From Actinomadura sp. NAK00032 (GTDB lineage Bacteria; Actinomycetota; Actinomycetes; Streptosporangiales; Streptosporangiaceae), in assembly GCF_013364275.1 (NCBI RefSeq), contig NZ_CP054932.1, forward strand, positions 1 to 64,000: a stretch of 64,000 nt of DNA. Reading direction: 5' to 3'. The position numbers were made by a program, and so were the translations under genes. Below the pieces are notes generated by a model. It searched no databases. It saw only the letters and a list, made by a program, of their open reading frames with translations, and was not told the DNA's origin. Position 1 is the first letter of the stretch, and each line of letters begins with the position of its first letter. Below, piece after piece: positions 44,397-52,902 of the stretch.

Positions 44397-45782
44397 TCAG
44401 CCGGAAGCGGTGGTGTGCAGCAGCCAGGAGGTCTCGGCCGCGACGGGTTTCACGCCGTAGAGCCGGCCGGCCGGGATCAGGACGGCGGCACCGCGTTCCA
44501 GCCGCTCCGGAGGCCCGGTCGGCGTGGTGATCAGGTCGGCCTCGCCGCGCTCGATCTCCAGGACCGTGTCGGCGTCGTGGCCGCGCGTGCCGAACGGCGC
44601 GCCGGGCCCGGAGACGACGCGGCGCGTCGCGGTCGGTTCGGCGTCGCCCGCGAGGTCGCGGTGGCGGGGGAGGTCGTCGGCCCACCGGATCTGCGCCGCG
44701 GTGTCGTCCTCGAACCAGCCGCCGATCAGCCGCGCCTCGGCGATGCCGCGCATCAGTTCGGGGACGACGCGCGGGCCGTGCCGGCCGGCCAGGGCCAGCA
44801 GCACCTGGTCCCGGGTGATCCGCCCATGGTGCTCGTCGATATGCGCGTGCTCGTCGCAGTAATGCAGGTCGACGGCGTCGCCGAATATGCCGCGGAAGAC
44901 CTTCACCATTTCCACGAAAGCGGGCGCGAAGACCGCTTCCGCGTAAGTGACCGCACCCGCATAGCGGAAAAACTTGGCATGATCGCGGGACAGGTAGTAA
45001 TAGTAGTTGTTCGTCGCCAGCGGGCCGGTCAGATAGAAGTTCCAGTAGGCGTGGACGTGCGTCGCCATCGACCGGCTGCGCAGCATTTTGGCGAAGATCG
45101 TGGTGTGCTTGGCGTCGTAGACGCCGTAGCCGAATTCATCGATGAAGATCTTGAACAGGGCGGACTGCTCGGGGCCGTAGGCGCCGGCCAGGTTCCGCGA
45201 CATCGCGGACGCCTCGGTGAGCCCGTCGAGGGCGAGCTGTACCAGGTACAGGTCCGCGGCGCTCTCCCGGTCCCGGGCGCCCGCGATGGCGGTGAGCGCC
45301 GGCGACGGCCCGGCGGCGGCCTCGTCGACCACGTGGCGGAAGTAGGTCTCCAGCACCTCGGGAGTCGCGGCGCCGCTGACGTCCACCGCCTCGTCCAGGC
45401 AGCCGAACGCGAACCGTTCCAGCTCCGAGAGCGTGCCTTCCCGGAGTTCGCGCAGCTCACGGCCGTAGAACAGGTCGAAGTCGTCGTGCAGGCCGGCCAG
45501 GCCCTGCTCGGGGAGCAGCACCGTCTCGGCCTCGTAGCAGGTGCCGAGCAGCCGGTGCGCGGCGAGGGAGCGGTGCGCCGTCCACTCGGCGGGGCCGGGC
45601 GGGCGCTCGAAGTCCGCCTCGGCCAGCGCGGCGGGGAAGAGCATCCGGCGGTAGGGGTTGGGACCGTGCAGCACTTCGGCGCCGCCGCTGAAGAGCGGGT
45701 GGCCCGCGATGGCGCGGACCCGCTCGCCCAACGTGCCGCCGGAGAGCTCTTTGGCAGGATGTGACTGAGACTGGACTGTCAT
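44397..45782 (-). CDS. SznF-like heme-oxygenase-like diiron oxidase with degenerate cupin (copy 2)
   Basis: 461 aa, first gene of the operon and a paralogue of the product at 41266-42678. All seven HDO ligands are present with a +1 offset to SznF: Glu190, Glu216, His226, Glu282, His312, Asp316, His319 (in LTEASAMSRNL, IDEFGYGVYDAKH, YAEAVF, EHAHIDEHHG). The cupin aligns to copy 1 but has Gly398-Thr-Arg400 at HxH and Tyr442 at the third ligand, so it should not bind metal. Presumably an N-oxygenase for an arginine-derived guanidine. No clear ribosome site is seen: AGGTGA is 15 nt from the ATG. Confidence 0.88.
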   Translation of the reverse strand: MTVQSQSHPAKELSGGTLGERVRAIAGHPLFSGGAEVLHGPNPYRRMLFPAALAEADFERPPGPAEWTAHRSLAAHRLLGTCYEAETVLLPEQGLAGLHDDFDLFYGRELRELREGTLSELERFAFGCLDEAVDVSGAATPEVLETYFRHVVDEAAAGPSPALTAIAGARDRESAADLYLVQLALDGLTEASAMSRNLAGAYGPEQSALFKIFIDEFGYGVYDAKHTTIFAKMLRSRSMATHVHAYWNFYLTGPLATNNYYYYLSRDHAKFFRYAGAVTYAEAVFAPAFVEMVKVFRGIFGDAVDLHYCDEHAHIDEHHGRITRDQVLLALAGRHGPRVVPELMRGIAEARLIGGWFEDDTAAQIRWADDLPRHRDLAGDAEPTATRRVVSGPGAPFGTRGHDADTVLEIERGEADLITTPTGPPERLERGAAVLIPAGRLYGVKPVAAETSWLLHTTASG

Positions 45783-46314
45783 TTAGTTAGACCGTTCACC
45801 TGACTACGTTGATGTCGTGGTGTAGGAGGGGGTGCCGGCCCGATTGTGTCGGTCCGAACCATGAGGAACGGTGGTTGGTGCGTTGGCGAGTGGTCGGTGG
45901 AGTGGCGGGATAACGCAGTGAAAACACATTCTCACGCCAAGTGAGAGTGGTGTTCGCCGTGCGCGGTGGGCACGTTAACAAAGGTCACCGGGATGATCAA
46001 TGATCGAAAAGAAGTTTGCGTGGGCGATGACCAGGGGCGCGGCGGCGCGGAACATATCGGTCATATCCGAAAACATGGCCTGGGGACGCCCGCCGTCCGA
46101 CCGCTCGGGCGCCGGTGCGGCGCCCGCATCCGTGCCCTGACCTCGGACTTGTCAGGGTCTCGGGGGTCCGCCGCGGACGCGCCGGAGTCGAGGGTGGCGG
46201 AGCCCACATCGATCCGACTCCCGGTAAAGGTGCCGAGTCAGCGGCTAGCCGGAGAGGGTCCCCGGATCGATGTCCGTAACCGGCCGCCCCCGTTCAGCGA
46301 CGGGGAGGACGCCG
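45783..46314. other. Gene-free upstream region of the guanidine cluster
   Basis: No supported gene lies between 45783 and the hairpin at 46315. The part near 45900-46020 is clearly less GC-rich than its surroundings and should hold the operon promoter. It contains an inverted repeat TCTCAC-GCCAA-GTGAGA at 45930-45946 that could be an operator. No -35/-10 pair could be assigned with confidence. Confidence 0.5.
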
Positions 46315-46347
46315 CGAGCCCGCGGCCGGTGTACGGCCGCGGGCTCG
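46315..46347 (-). terminator. 14-bp hairpin downstream of the secreted protease gene
   Basis: Perfect arms CGAGCCCGCGGCCG and CGGCCGCGGGCTCG with a 5-nt loop, 41 nt beyond the protease stop codon. A strong high-GC terminator without a T tract. Confidence 0.75.
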
Positions 46348-46387
46348 CCGAGCGGGCGGAAACGGGGGGGTCAGGCCGGCGCCGGAC

Positions 46388-47236
46388 TCAGCCGCGCGGG
46401 ACCAGGCACCCCGGCCGGTTGTAGTCGATCACGCTGCCGGGGGCGATGCAGGCGGCCAGGATGTAGGTCTGCTGCGCGTACCCGATGTTCGGACGCACCG
46501 TGACGTTGCCGGACTCGTCCACCTCGCACGGGTTGTTGAGCGTGCAGCGGCCGCCGTCCTCGTTGATGGTGTTGTTCACCGCGATGACGTCGTCGGACGC
46601 CGCGTCGATGACCGGCGACCCCGACGTCCCGCCGATCACATCGCACTCGGACGTGTAGCGGACCGAGTCCTTCCACGTCCACTGCCCCTCGCGGAGCCGG
46701 TAGGCGAACCCGTCGAGGTTGCACGAGTACATGCGCCGCCAGTAGCCGGACACCACGCGCAGGTCGGTGCCGGCGGTCGGGTGCTGGAGCGACATTTCCA
46801 GAGCGGGCGTGCCGTAGGTCTGCCTGATGCTGGCGTAGCTCCGGTTGAGCCGGTACAGGGCGACGTCCGTGTCCGTCATGGTCGCGTACAGCATCGCCGA
46901 CGCGCGCAGGGTGCCGAGCGAGCCCTGCCCGCTGGAGTTCAGCAACGTGAACGTACGGCTGGACGACCGGTTCGTGATGACCTGCCCGGCCGACGGCATG
47001 CCGCCCTCGTAGCAGTGGCCGTTGGTGAGTACGAGCGCCGGGTCGGTGTCGGCGGAGTTCGGGGTGCGCACCAGCGAGCCGGAGCAGTTGCTGAGCGCGA
47101 CGATCCCGGTGAAGTCGACGGCGGCGCGGGCCGGCGCGGGCGCCTGGGGAGCGGCGGACGCGGCGGACGCGGCGGCGGACAGCGTTCCGGTCCCGAGGAG
47201 GGCGGCGACGAGCACGCCCAGAATGCGTCTTTGCAT
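46388..47236 (-). CDS. Secreted trypsin-like serine protease
   Basis: 282 aa. The signal peptide MQRRILGVLVAALLGTGTLS ends after an Ala-rich region near residue 29. Catalytic triad: His74 in LTNGHCYEGG, Asp124 in TDTDVALYRL, Ser205 in GGTSGSPVID. Six cysteines suggest disulfides in the exported enzyme. ATG 47236 is chosen because the signal peptide begins there; GAGAGGA lies upstream. Single gene with its own terminator. Confidence 0.9.
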   Translation of the reverse strand: MQRRILGVLVAALLGTGTLSAAASAASAAPQAPAPARAAVDFTGIVALSNCSGSLVRTPNSADTDPALVLTNGHCYEGGMPSAGQVITNRSSSRTFTLLNSSGQGSLGTLRASAMLYATMTDTDVALYRLNRSYASIRQTYGTPALEMSLQHPTAGTDLRVVSGYWRRMYSCNLDGFAYRLREGQWTWKDSVRYTSECDVIGGTSGSPVIDAASDDVIAVNNTINEDGGRCTLNNPCEVDESGNVTVRPNIGYAQQTYILAACIAPGSVIDYNRPGCLVPRG

Positions 47237-47493
47237 GGCGGGGGGTCCTCTCGGCGGGGCAGGGCGGGAGCCGCGCCGGCGCCTGCGAGCACCTGGGAGC
47301 ACACGGCACTCGGCACCGGACGCGCAGCGCGATGCTAACCAGGCCGTTCTCGCCCGGGAAGGCCCGGATCCGGCCGACCTGCGGGAACCCGGAGAATCAG
47401 GCAGGCATTGCAAAAGCGGTCACTCCGCCGGACGTCCGAAATGCCCCCTGGCGGCCCCCCACGTGCAGGCCGGCGCGGCCTAGACTGCGCGGC

Positions 47494-47763
47494 ATGGACC
47501 TCAGCGACGCCACACGCATGATCCTGTCCGAGTCGGCCGCGCATCCGGAGCTGCTCCGGGTGACCCGGGAGGCGCACGACCGGCTGGCCCGCGGCGACAG
47601 GGTGCAGCACACGGAGCTCGGCTGGATGCTCAAGGAGGCCGCCCGCAAGAACGTCTACCCGGCCCTGCGCACCCGCTACGGCGTCGCCGCCTTCAACGAG
47701 ATGGTCCTGGTCCTGGGCCGGGAGATCGACCGCCAGGCCCCGGTCCCCGCCCGGACGCGCTGA
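47494..47763 (+). CDS. Small hypothetical protein
   Basis: 89 aa, mostly helical and charged (ATRMILSESAAHPELLRVTR, LGWMLKEAARKNVYPALRTR). No recognised family. TAGACT at 47481-47486 is followed by 7 nt and the ATG, a leaderless arrangement with no ribosome site, which supports this start. Confidence 0.65.
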   Translation: MDLSDATRMILSESAAHPELLRVTREAHDRLARGDRVQHTELGWMLKEAARKNVYPALRTRYGVAAFNEMVLVLGREIDRQAPVPARTR

Positions 47764-47924
47764 CGCCCCGAAACCGCTGGCCGCGCTGGCCGCGCCTGGC
47801 CGCGCCCGGACGCGTCGACGGCCCCCGAAACCGCTGACGGCGCCCCGCGCCGCGCCTAGACTCCCTTGCGGGCGCGACGCGTACCTTCGGCCGGAGGACG
47901 CGTACTTCGGCCTGAGGCGGGACA

Positions 47925-48449
47925 GTGCGCATCAAGGGCGGCGGAGCACCGGACGCGGGACAGCCGTGGAACGAGATCGTCCCCGGGCTGTGGATGGGCG
48001 GGCACTACTACACCGAGACCTCCGGTGAGCAGGCCCCCGCGGTCGTGACGGACGAGTTCGACGTCGTCATCAGCCTGTACCGCAAGGACGGCCACGGCCC
48101 GCCCGCGCACGTCGAGCACCACTACGAGGCGATGCCGGACAGGCCGCTGACCGCCGCGCAGCTCGAAGCGGTGTCCCGCCTCGCCGACGTGGCGGTGCGG
48201 GCGGTGCGGCGCGGCCGGCGGGTGCTCGTCCGGTGCCATTCCGGCTACAACCGGTCCGGGCTCGTCGTCGCGCAGACCCTCGTCGAGATGGGGTACCCGG
48301 CGGACGACGCGATCTTTCTCGTCCGGTACCGCAGGTCGAAGTGGGCACTCGGCAACCAGACGTTCGTCGACTACCTGACGACCGGCCTGGACGTGGCGCG
48401 GCTCCTCACCGGCCTCGGCAGCCTCACCGAAGACGGCGACCTCACCTAG
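47925..48449 (+). CDS. Dual-specificity protein phosphatase-like protein
   Basis: 174 aa. The active-site P-loop is Cys104-x5-Arg110 in LVRCHSGYNRSG (CX5R), preceded by FDVVISLYRKDGHG. The fold start NEIVPGLWMGGHYY is typical of dual-specificity phosphatases. A general acid Asp is likely in HHYEAMPDRPL. Hydrolyses phospho-Tyr/Ser/Thr or possibly phosphoinositide or RNA 5' substrates; target unknown. GTG 47925 is weakly supported by TGAGGCGGG. Confidence 0.82.
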   Translation: MRIKGGGAPDAGQPWNEIVPGLWMGGHYYTETSGEQAPAVVTDEFDVVISLYRKDGHGPPAHVEHHYEAMPDRPLTAAQLEAVSRLADVAVRAVRRGRRVLVRCHSGYNRSGLVVAQTLVEMGYPADDAIFLVRYRRSKWALGNQTFVDYLTTGLDVARLLTGLGSLTEDGDLT

Positions 48450-48461
48450 CCGCGCCGGCGG

Positions 48462-49436
48462 TCAGCGGCCGCGGAACGTGCGCCGGTAGGCGGACGGCGA
48501 CGTCTTCATCGCCCGGACGAAATGGTGCCGGAACGTCGCCGGGCTCTCGAACCCGACGGCCGCGCCGATCTCCTCGATCGGCACCGCGCCCTCCTCCAGC
48601 AGCGGCAGCGCGGCGAGGACCCGCTGGCCGATCACCCACCGGAGCGGGCTCGTCCCCGTCCGCTTCCCGAAATGCCGGACGAACGTGCGCGGCGCGAGGC
48701 ACGCCTCCCGCGCCATCCGCGCGACCGTGACGGGCTCGGCCAGGTGCGCCAGCGCCCAGGCCATCGCGCGCGCGACCGGGTCGTCCTCCGCGGGCGGGTG
48801 CACGGCGGCCTCCACGAACTGCGCCTGCCCGCCCTCCCGGTGCGGCGGGACGACCAGCCGCCGCGCGACCATGTTGGCGATCCGGGCGCCGTGGTCCTTG
48901 CGGACGAGGTGCAGGCACAGGTCGAGCCCGGCGGCGCTGCCCGCGCCGGTGAGCACGTCGTCGCCGTCCACGTAGAGGACGTCCGGGGTCACGCGGACGC
49001 CGGGGTGGCGGCGGCGCAGCAGGTCCGCGTACTGCCAGTGGGTGGTCGCCTCGCGCCCGTCCAGCAGGCCGGCGGCGGCGAGCGCGAACGCGCCCGAGCA
49101 GATGGACACGACGCGGGCGCCCCGCGCGTGCGCCTCCCGCAGCGCCGCGACCACCTCGGGCGCCGGGTCCCGCCGGACGTCGGGGACGGCCACGACCATC
49201 ACGGTGTCCGCGGCCGCGAACGCGTCGAGCCCGTACTCGGCCGCCATCGTGAAGCCGCCGACCGCGCGCATCGGACCCGGAGCCTGCGAGCAGACCCGCA
49301 GGTCGTACCAGGGCACGTCCAGCTCGGGCCGGGGCAGCCCGAACACCTCGACGACCGCGCCGAGTTCGAACGGCGCCATCCCGTCGAACACCAGCACCGA
49401 CACGGTGTGCCGACGCGCCGGGGGAGCGGTGCGCAT
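48462..49436 (-). CDS. GlxA-type transcriptional regulator (DJ-1/PfpI plus AraC)
   Basis: 324 aa. The N-terminal DJ-1/PfpI-like domain (10-185) has VLVFDGMAPFELGAVVEVFG and the nucleophile-elbow-like ARVVSICSGAFALAAAGLLD. The C-terminal AraC double helix-turn-helix has EPVTVARMAREACLAPRTFV and IEEIGAAVGFESPATFRHHF. Members control arginine/glycine-betaine catabolism or stress genes. It is divergent from the rhodanese gene 102 bp away, its likely target. Confidence 0.9.
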   Translation of the reverse strand: MRTAPPARRHTVSVLVFDGMAPFELGAVVEVFGLPRPELDVPWYDLRVCSQAPGPMRAVGGFTMAAEYGLDAFAAADTVMVVAVPDVRRDPAPEVVAALREAHARGARVVSICSGAFALAAAGLLDGREATTHWQYADLLRRRHPGVRVTPDVLYVDGDDVLTGAGSAAGLDLCLHLVRKDHGARIANMVARRLVVPPHREGGQAQFVEAAVHPPAEDDPVARAMAWALAHLAEPVTVARMAREACLAPRTFVRHFGKRTGTSPLRWVIGQRVLAALPLLEEGAVPIEEIGAAVGFESPATFRHHFVRAMKTSPSAYRRTFRGR

Positions 49437-49538
49437 GGCCGGATCTTAGCGATGAAGGACATTCCAGCCACTCCCGCCCCGACACCGCCGCCCCGAAGAT
49501 CGAACCAACCACACCGAACAAGGGACAAAGGAGCCTCA

Positions 49539-50129
49539 ATGGCCAATACCCCCACCAACGCCCCGCAGCCCGCCGACACCCCGCAGCCCGCCGAAACACT
49601 GCAGTCCGCCGAAACACTGCAGTCCGCCGGCATCGGGCAGGCGGTCAACGGGGTGCACTTCGCTGGCGCCGTCTCCGCCGTTGGGGCGGTGCCGGCGGGG
49701 AGTGCCGAGGAGGCGCGGCGGCATTTCGCCGCGCGGTTGGCCTTCGAGACTGATGTGTCGGATGTCGCGGCCGATCTGGCGGCGGGGGTGGGCGGGGTCG
49801 TCGTCGTTGACACCCGAAGTGCCGAGAGCTGGGCGCAAGGCCACATTCCGGGTGCGGTGCATCTGCCCACCGCCGAGATCGCCGAGCGCGCCGACGCCGT
49901 GGTCCCCTCGGGCGTGACCGTCGTCGTCCACTGCTGGGGGCCCGGCTGCAACGGCGCGCAGAAGGCGGCGCTGGAGTTCGCGAAGCTCGGCCGTCCGGTC
50001 AAGGAGATGATCGGCGGGTTCGAGTACTGGGCGCGGGAGGGGTTCCCCGTCGAGCGTGGCGGCGCCGTGACGCGCCGTTCCCCCGACCCGCTGACGGCCC
50101 CCACATCGGGCGCCGTCTGCGACTGCTGA
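49539..50129 (+). CDS. Rhodanese-like sulfurtransferase domain protein
   Basis: 196 aa. The N-terminal 35 residues are an imperfect hexapeptide repeat (PQPADT, PQPAET, LQSAET, LQSAG). The rhodanese domain (about 60-185) has VVVVDTRSAESWAQGHIPGA and the active-site loop Cys132-Trp-Gly-Pro-Gly-Cys137, followed by EMIGGFEYWAREGFPVE. It transfers or carries sulfane sulfur. ATG 49539 follows AAAGGAG. The terminal VCDC offers extra thiols. Divergent from the GlxA-type regulator. Confidence 0.87.
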   Translation: MANTPTNAPQPADTPQPAETLQSAETLQSAGIGQAVNGVHFAGAVSAVGAVPAGSAEEARRHFAARLAFETDVSDVAADLAAGVGGVVVVDTRSAESWAQGHIPGAVHLPTAEIAERADAVVPSGVTVVVHCWGPGCNGAQKAALEFAKLGRPVKEMIGGFEYWAREGFPVERGGAVTRRSPDPLTAPTSGAVCDC

Positions 50130-50294
50130 GGCGGAGTCGGCGCATGTTCCCGCCGGGACGGGGCATAAGGATGTCCCTCGGCGACGTTAGACTCTACGAA
50201 TCACTCTTCGGCGCCCCCGGCGTCAGGCTCGTCCTTGCAGGCCGCGCACATCGTGGTGCCTCCCGAGACGTGCCCCCCTCTCGGAAGGTAATGC

Positions 50295-51773
50295 GTGACC
50301 ACAGCTGCCGCTGCACAGAACCCGTCCATGCCCGCCACCGCGGACGAGGAGCGGGTTCCCACCTTCGCCGAGCTCGGCATCCCGCCGGTGCTCGTCAGCT
50401 CCCTGGAGCGCCAGGGCATCGAGGCGCCCTTCCCGATCCAGGCCGCCGCGATCCCCGACATCATGGCCGGACACGACGTCCTCGGGCGCGGCAAGACCGG
50501 CTCCGGCAAGACCCTGGCCTTCGGCCTGCCGCTCCTGTCCCGCCTGTCCGGCCGCAAGGCCGCCCCCAAGCGCCCGCTGGCGCTGATCCTCGTGCCGACC
50601 CGCGAGCTGGCCCAGCAGGTCCAGAACAACCTGGAGCCGCTCGGCCGCGGCCTCGGGCTGCGCTTCAAGACCGTCATCGGCCAGACGTCCATGTTCAAGC
50701 AGATCGACGCGCTGCGCCGCGGCGTCGAGGTCCTCGTCGCCACGCCCGGCCGGCTGAAGGACCTGATGCGGCAGGGCGCCTGCGACCTGTCCGACATCGA
50801 GATCGCCGTGCTGGACGAGGCCGACCACATGGCCGACATGGGCTTCCTGCCCGACGTCACCGACATCCTGGACGCCGCCAAGCGCGACGGCCAGCGCCTG
50901 CTCTTCTCCGCCACCCTCGACAAGGACGTGGACGTCCTGGTCAAGCGGTACCTGCACGCCCCGGTCACGCACGCGATCGGCCCGGTGGACGAGCCCGTCG
51001 ACACGATGGACCACCACCTGCTGCTCGTGGCGCCGAAGGACAAGAGCGCCATCACCGCCGAGATCGCCAACCGCGAGGGCCGGACGATCCTGTTCGCCCG
51101 CACCAAGCACGGCGTCGACCGGCTCGCCAAGCAGCTCGTCCAGGTCGGCGTCCGCGCGGCGGGCCTGCACGGCGGCAAGAGCCAGGGGCTGCGCACCCGC
51201 ACGCTCGCCGAGTTCCGCGAGGGCTCCATCAGCGTGCTGGTCGCCACCGACGTCGCCGCCCGCGGCATCCACGTCGACGACGTGTCGCTGGTCATGCACG
51301 TCGACCCGCCGGCCGACCACAAGGACTACATGCACCGCGCCGGACGCACCGCGCGCGCCGGGGAGCGCGGCACCGTCGTCACGCTCGTCCTGCCGCACCA
51401 GGTGCGCTCGACGTCGGCGATGACGCGCCGGGCCGGTATCAACGCGCCCCGCGTCCGGGTGGCCAGCGGCGACGCCGAGCTGGTGAAGCTGACCGGCGCC
51501 CGGACGCCGTCCGGCATCCCGATCGAGGAGCCGATCATTCCGGAGCGGCCGCGCCGCGAGGGCGGCCGCGGCCGGCAGGGCGGCGGGCGCCGCCGGGGCC
51601 CGCGCTCCTTCGACCGCCAGGACGGCGGACGGCGGCGCGAGGGCGAGGCCGGCCGGGGCGAGCACCGCACCTACTCCGGCGGCGACCGCCGGGGCGGCGG
51701 CCCCCGCACCGGCGGCGGCTCCCACGGCAACCGCCGCGGCGGCCCCGACCGCCGCCCGGCCCGCTACAACTGA
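50295..51773 (+). CDS. DEAD-box ATP-dependent RNA helicase (RhlE-like)
   Basis: 492 aa. Motifs in order: Q motif PFPIQAAAIP, motif I GKTGSGKT, Ia VPTRELA, Ib ATPGRL, II VLDEADHM, III FSATLD, IV LFARTK, V ATDVAARGIHV, VI HRAGRTARAG. The 90-residue C-terminal tail is Arg/Gly-rich (REGGRGRQGGGRRRG, YSGGDRRGGGPRTGGG), as in cold-adapted RNA helicases that remodel rRNA or mRNA. GTG 50295 follows GGAAGG. The last member before a strong terminator. Confidence 0.96.
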   Translation: MTTAAAAQNPSMPATADEERVPTFAELGIPPVLVSSLERQGIEAPFPIQAAAIPDIMAGHDVLGRGKTGSGKTLAFGLPLLSRLSGRKAAPKRPLALILVPTRELAQQVQNNLEPLGRGLGLRFKTVIGQTSMFKQIDALRRGVEVLVATPGRLKDLMRQGACDLSDIEIAVLDEADHMADMGFLPDVTDILDAAKRDGQRLLFSATLDKDVDVLVKRYLHAPVTHAIGPVDEPVDTMDHHLLLVAPKDKSAITAEIANREGRTILFARTKHGVDRLAKQLVQVGVRAAGLHGGKSQGLRTRTLAEFREGSISVLVATDVAARGIHVDDVSLVMHVDPPADHKDYMHRAGRTARAGERGTVVTLVLPHQVRSTSAMTRRAGINAPRVRVASGDAELVKLTGARTPSGIPIEEPIIPERPRREGGRGRQGGGRRRGPRSFDRQDGGRRREGEAGRGEHRTYSGGDRRGGGPRTGGGSHGNRRGGPDRRPARYN

Positions 51774-51799
51774 TCGACGCCCCTCCAGGGCGACGCCTT

Positions 51800-51839
51800 C
51801 GAGAAGCCCCGTCCGGCACCTTCCGGGCGGGGCTTCTCG
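51800..51839 (+). terminator. Terminator of the helicase gene
   Basis: Perfect 12-bp arms CGAGAAGCCCCG (51800-51811) and CGGGGCTTCTCG (51828-51839) around a 16-nt loop, 26 nt after the stop. It can also serve the convergent gene on the minus strand. Confidence 0.8.
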
Positions 51840-51969
51840 CGTCCGCCCGCACGAGACGCCGCGACCGGGCGTGTCCGGCGCTCAGCGAACCCGGTCGCCG
51901 TCACCGACGGCGGACACCGCGGGAGCGATGCACAGAGGAATCCGTGCGGCCACGGTGGTTCGGGCAGGC

Positions 51970-52794
51970 TCAGCCGGCCTCCTCCTGGAGGGTGTCGTCC
52001 TCCTGGAGGGCCTCTTCGCGCACGGCGGACTCCTCGCGGAGCCTGTCCTGGAGGATCTGCAGGCCCTCCAGGCCGTCCACGGAGAGGGCGGCCAGCTCGT
52101 CCAGGGACATCAGCGGGTCGTTGCGCAGCGGGGGCTGCCAGCCGTTCTCCTTGTCGTGGCTGCGCAGGACCTTCGCGGGGACGCCGCCGATGACCGAGTG
52201 GTCGGGGAACTCGCCGCGGACGACGGCGCCGCCGGCGACGGCGACGTTCCGGCCGAGGCGGGTGCCCGGCAGGATGATCGCGCCGGTGCCGATCCAGCAG
52301 CCGTCGCCGATCACGACCGGGTTGTTCTCCGGCCACTGCCGGCCGATCGGCGTGTGCAGGTCGCCGTAGGTGTGGTTCTGGTCGGTGATGTAGACGTTGG
52401 GGCCGGTGAAGACGTCGTCGCCGATCTCGATGGACTGGTGCCCGACGATGTGGGTGCCGCGGCCGAGGGAGCAGCTCGCGCCGATCCGGACGATGACGTC
52501 CGGGCCGAGGTCCAGCCCGGGGACGAACCCGGCGGAGATCGTGACGTGCGTCCCGACGAGGGTGTGGTCGCCGATCGAGATCCACGGCTCGCCGTAGATC
52601 GAGCCGACGGGGAAGCCGATGCAGGCGCCCTCGCCGAGGTAGGCGAACCTGCGCCGGCCGGGGGTGTGCGGGGTGATCTCACCGTGCCGCTGGACCCATT
52701 CCCAGGCGCGGTGCACGGCCACGTGCACGCCCTGCCGCGCCCGCTGCCTCGCGCGGGCCGCCAGCGCCTGCCGGACGGAGTTCTTCGGCGACAT
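51970..52794 (-). CDS. Hexapeptide-repeat acyltransferase
   Basis: 274 aa. A left-handed beta-helix occupies residues 65-200, with repeats such as ISIGDHTLVGTHVTISAG, VVIGDGCWIGTGAIILPG and VAVAGGAVVRGEFPDHSVIG (the usual LbetaH end with GGVPAKVLR). The sequence ITDQNHTYGD supplies the catalytic-type His. The C-terminal helix (LQDRLREESAVREEALQEDD) is acidic. Acetyl or acyl transfer to a sugar or other hydroxyl is expected; substrate unknown. ATG 52794 is preferred (MSPKNSVRQALAARARQRAR). Confidence 0.85.
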   Translation of the reverse strand: MSPKNSVRQALAARARQRARQGVHVAVHRAWEWVQRHGEITPHTPGRRRFAYLGEGACIGFPVGSIYGEPWISIGDHTLVGTHVTISAGFVPGLDLGPDVIVRIGASCSLGRGTHIVGHQSIEIGDDVFTGPNVYITDQNHTYGDLHTPIGRQWPENNPVVIGDGCWIGTGAIILPGTRLGRNVAVAGGAVVRGEFPDHSVIGGVPAKVLRSHDKENGWQPPLRNDPLMSLDELAALSVDGLEGLQILQDRLREESAVREEALQEDDTLQEEAG

Positions 52795-52902
52795 GGGCGT
52801 TACCGTACCGGGTGGTAGCACCACCTGTGCACGGCGGTGGACGGCCCCGTGCACGGCGGAGGGCCCGGCCGTTCGGTACGGCCGGGCCCTCCGGTGCGCG
52901 CG

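Noticed and set aside
45930-45946. TCTCAC-GCCAA-GTGAGA as a firm operator of the cluster
   Set aside because: Only 6-bp arms; noted in the region entry but too weak to call as a separate regulatory site.
45966-46424. 152-codon plus-strand open frame upstream of the guanidine cluster
   Set aside because: No ribosome site, biased composition, and it runs through the protease terminator hairpin and into the antisense of the protease gene.
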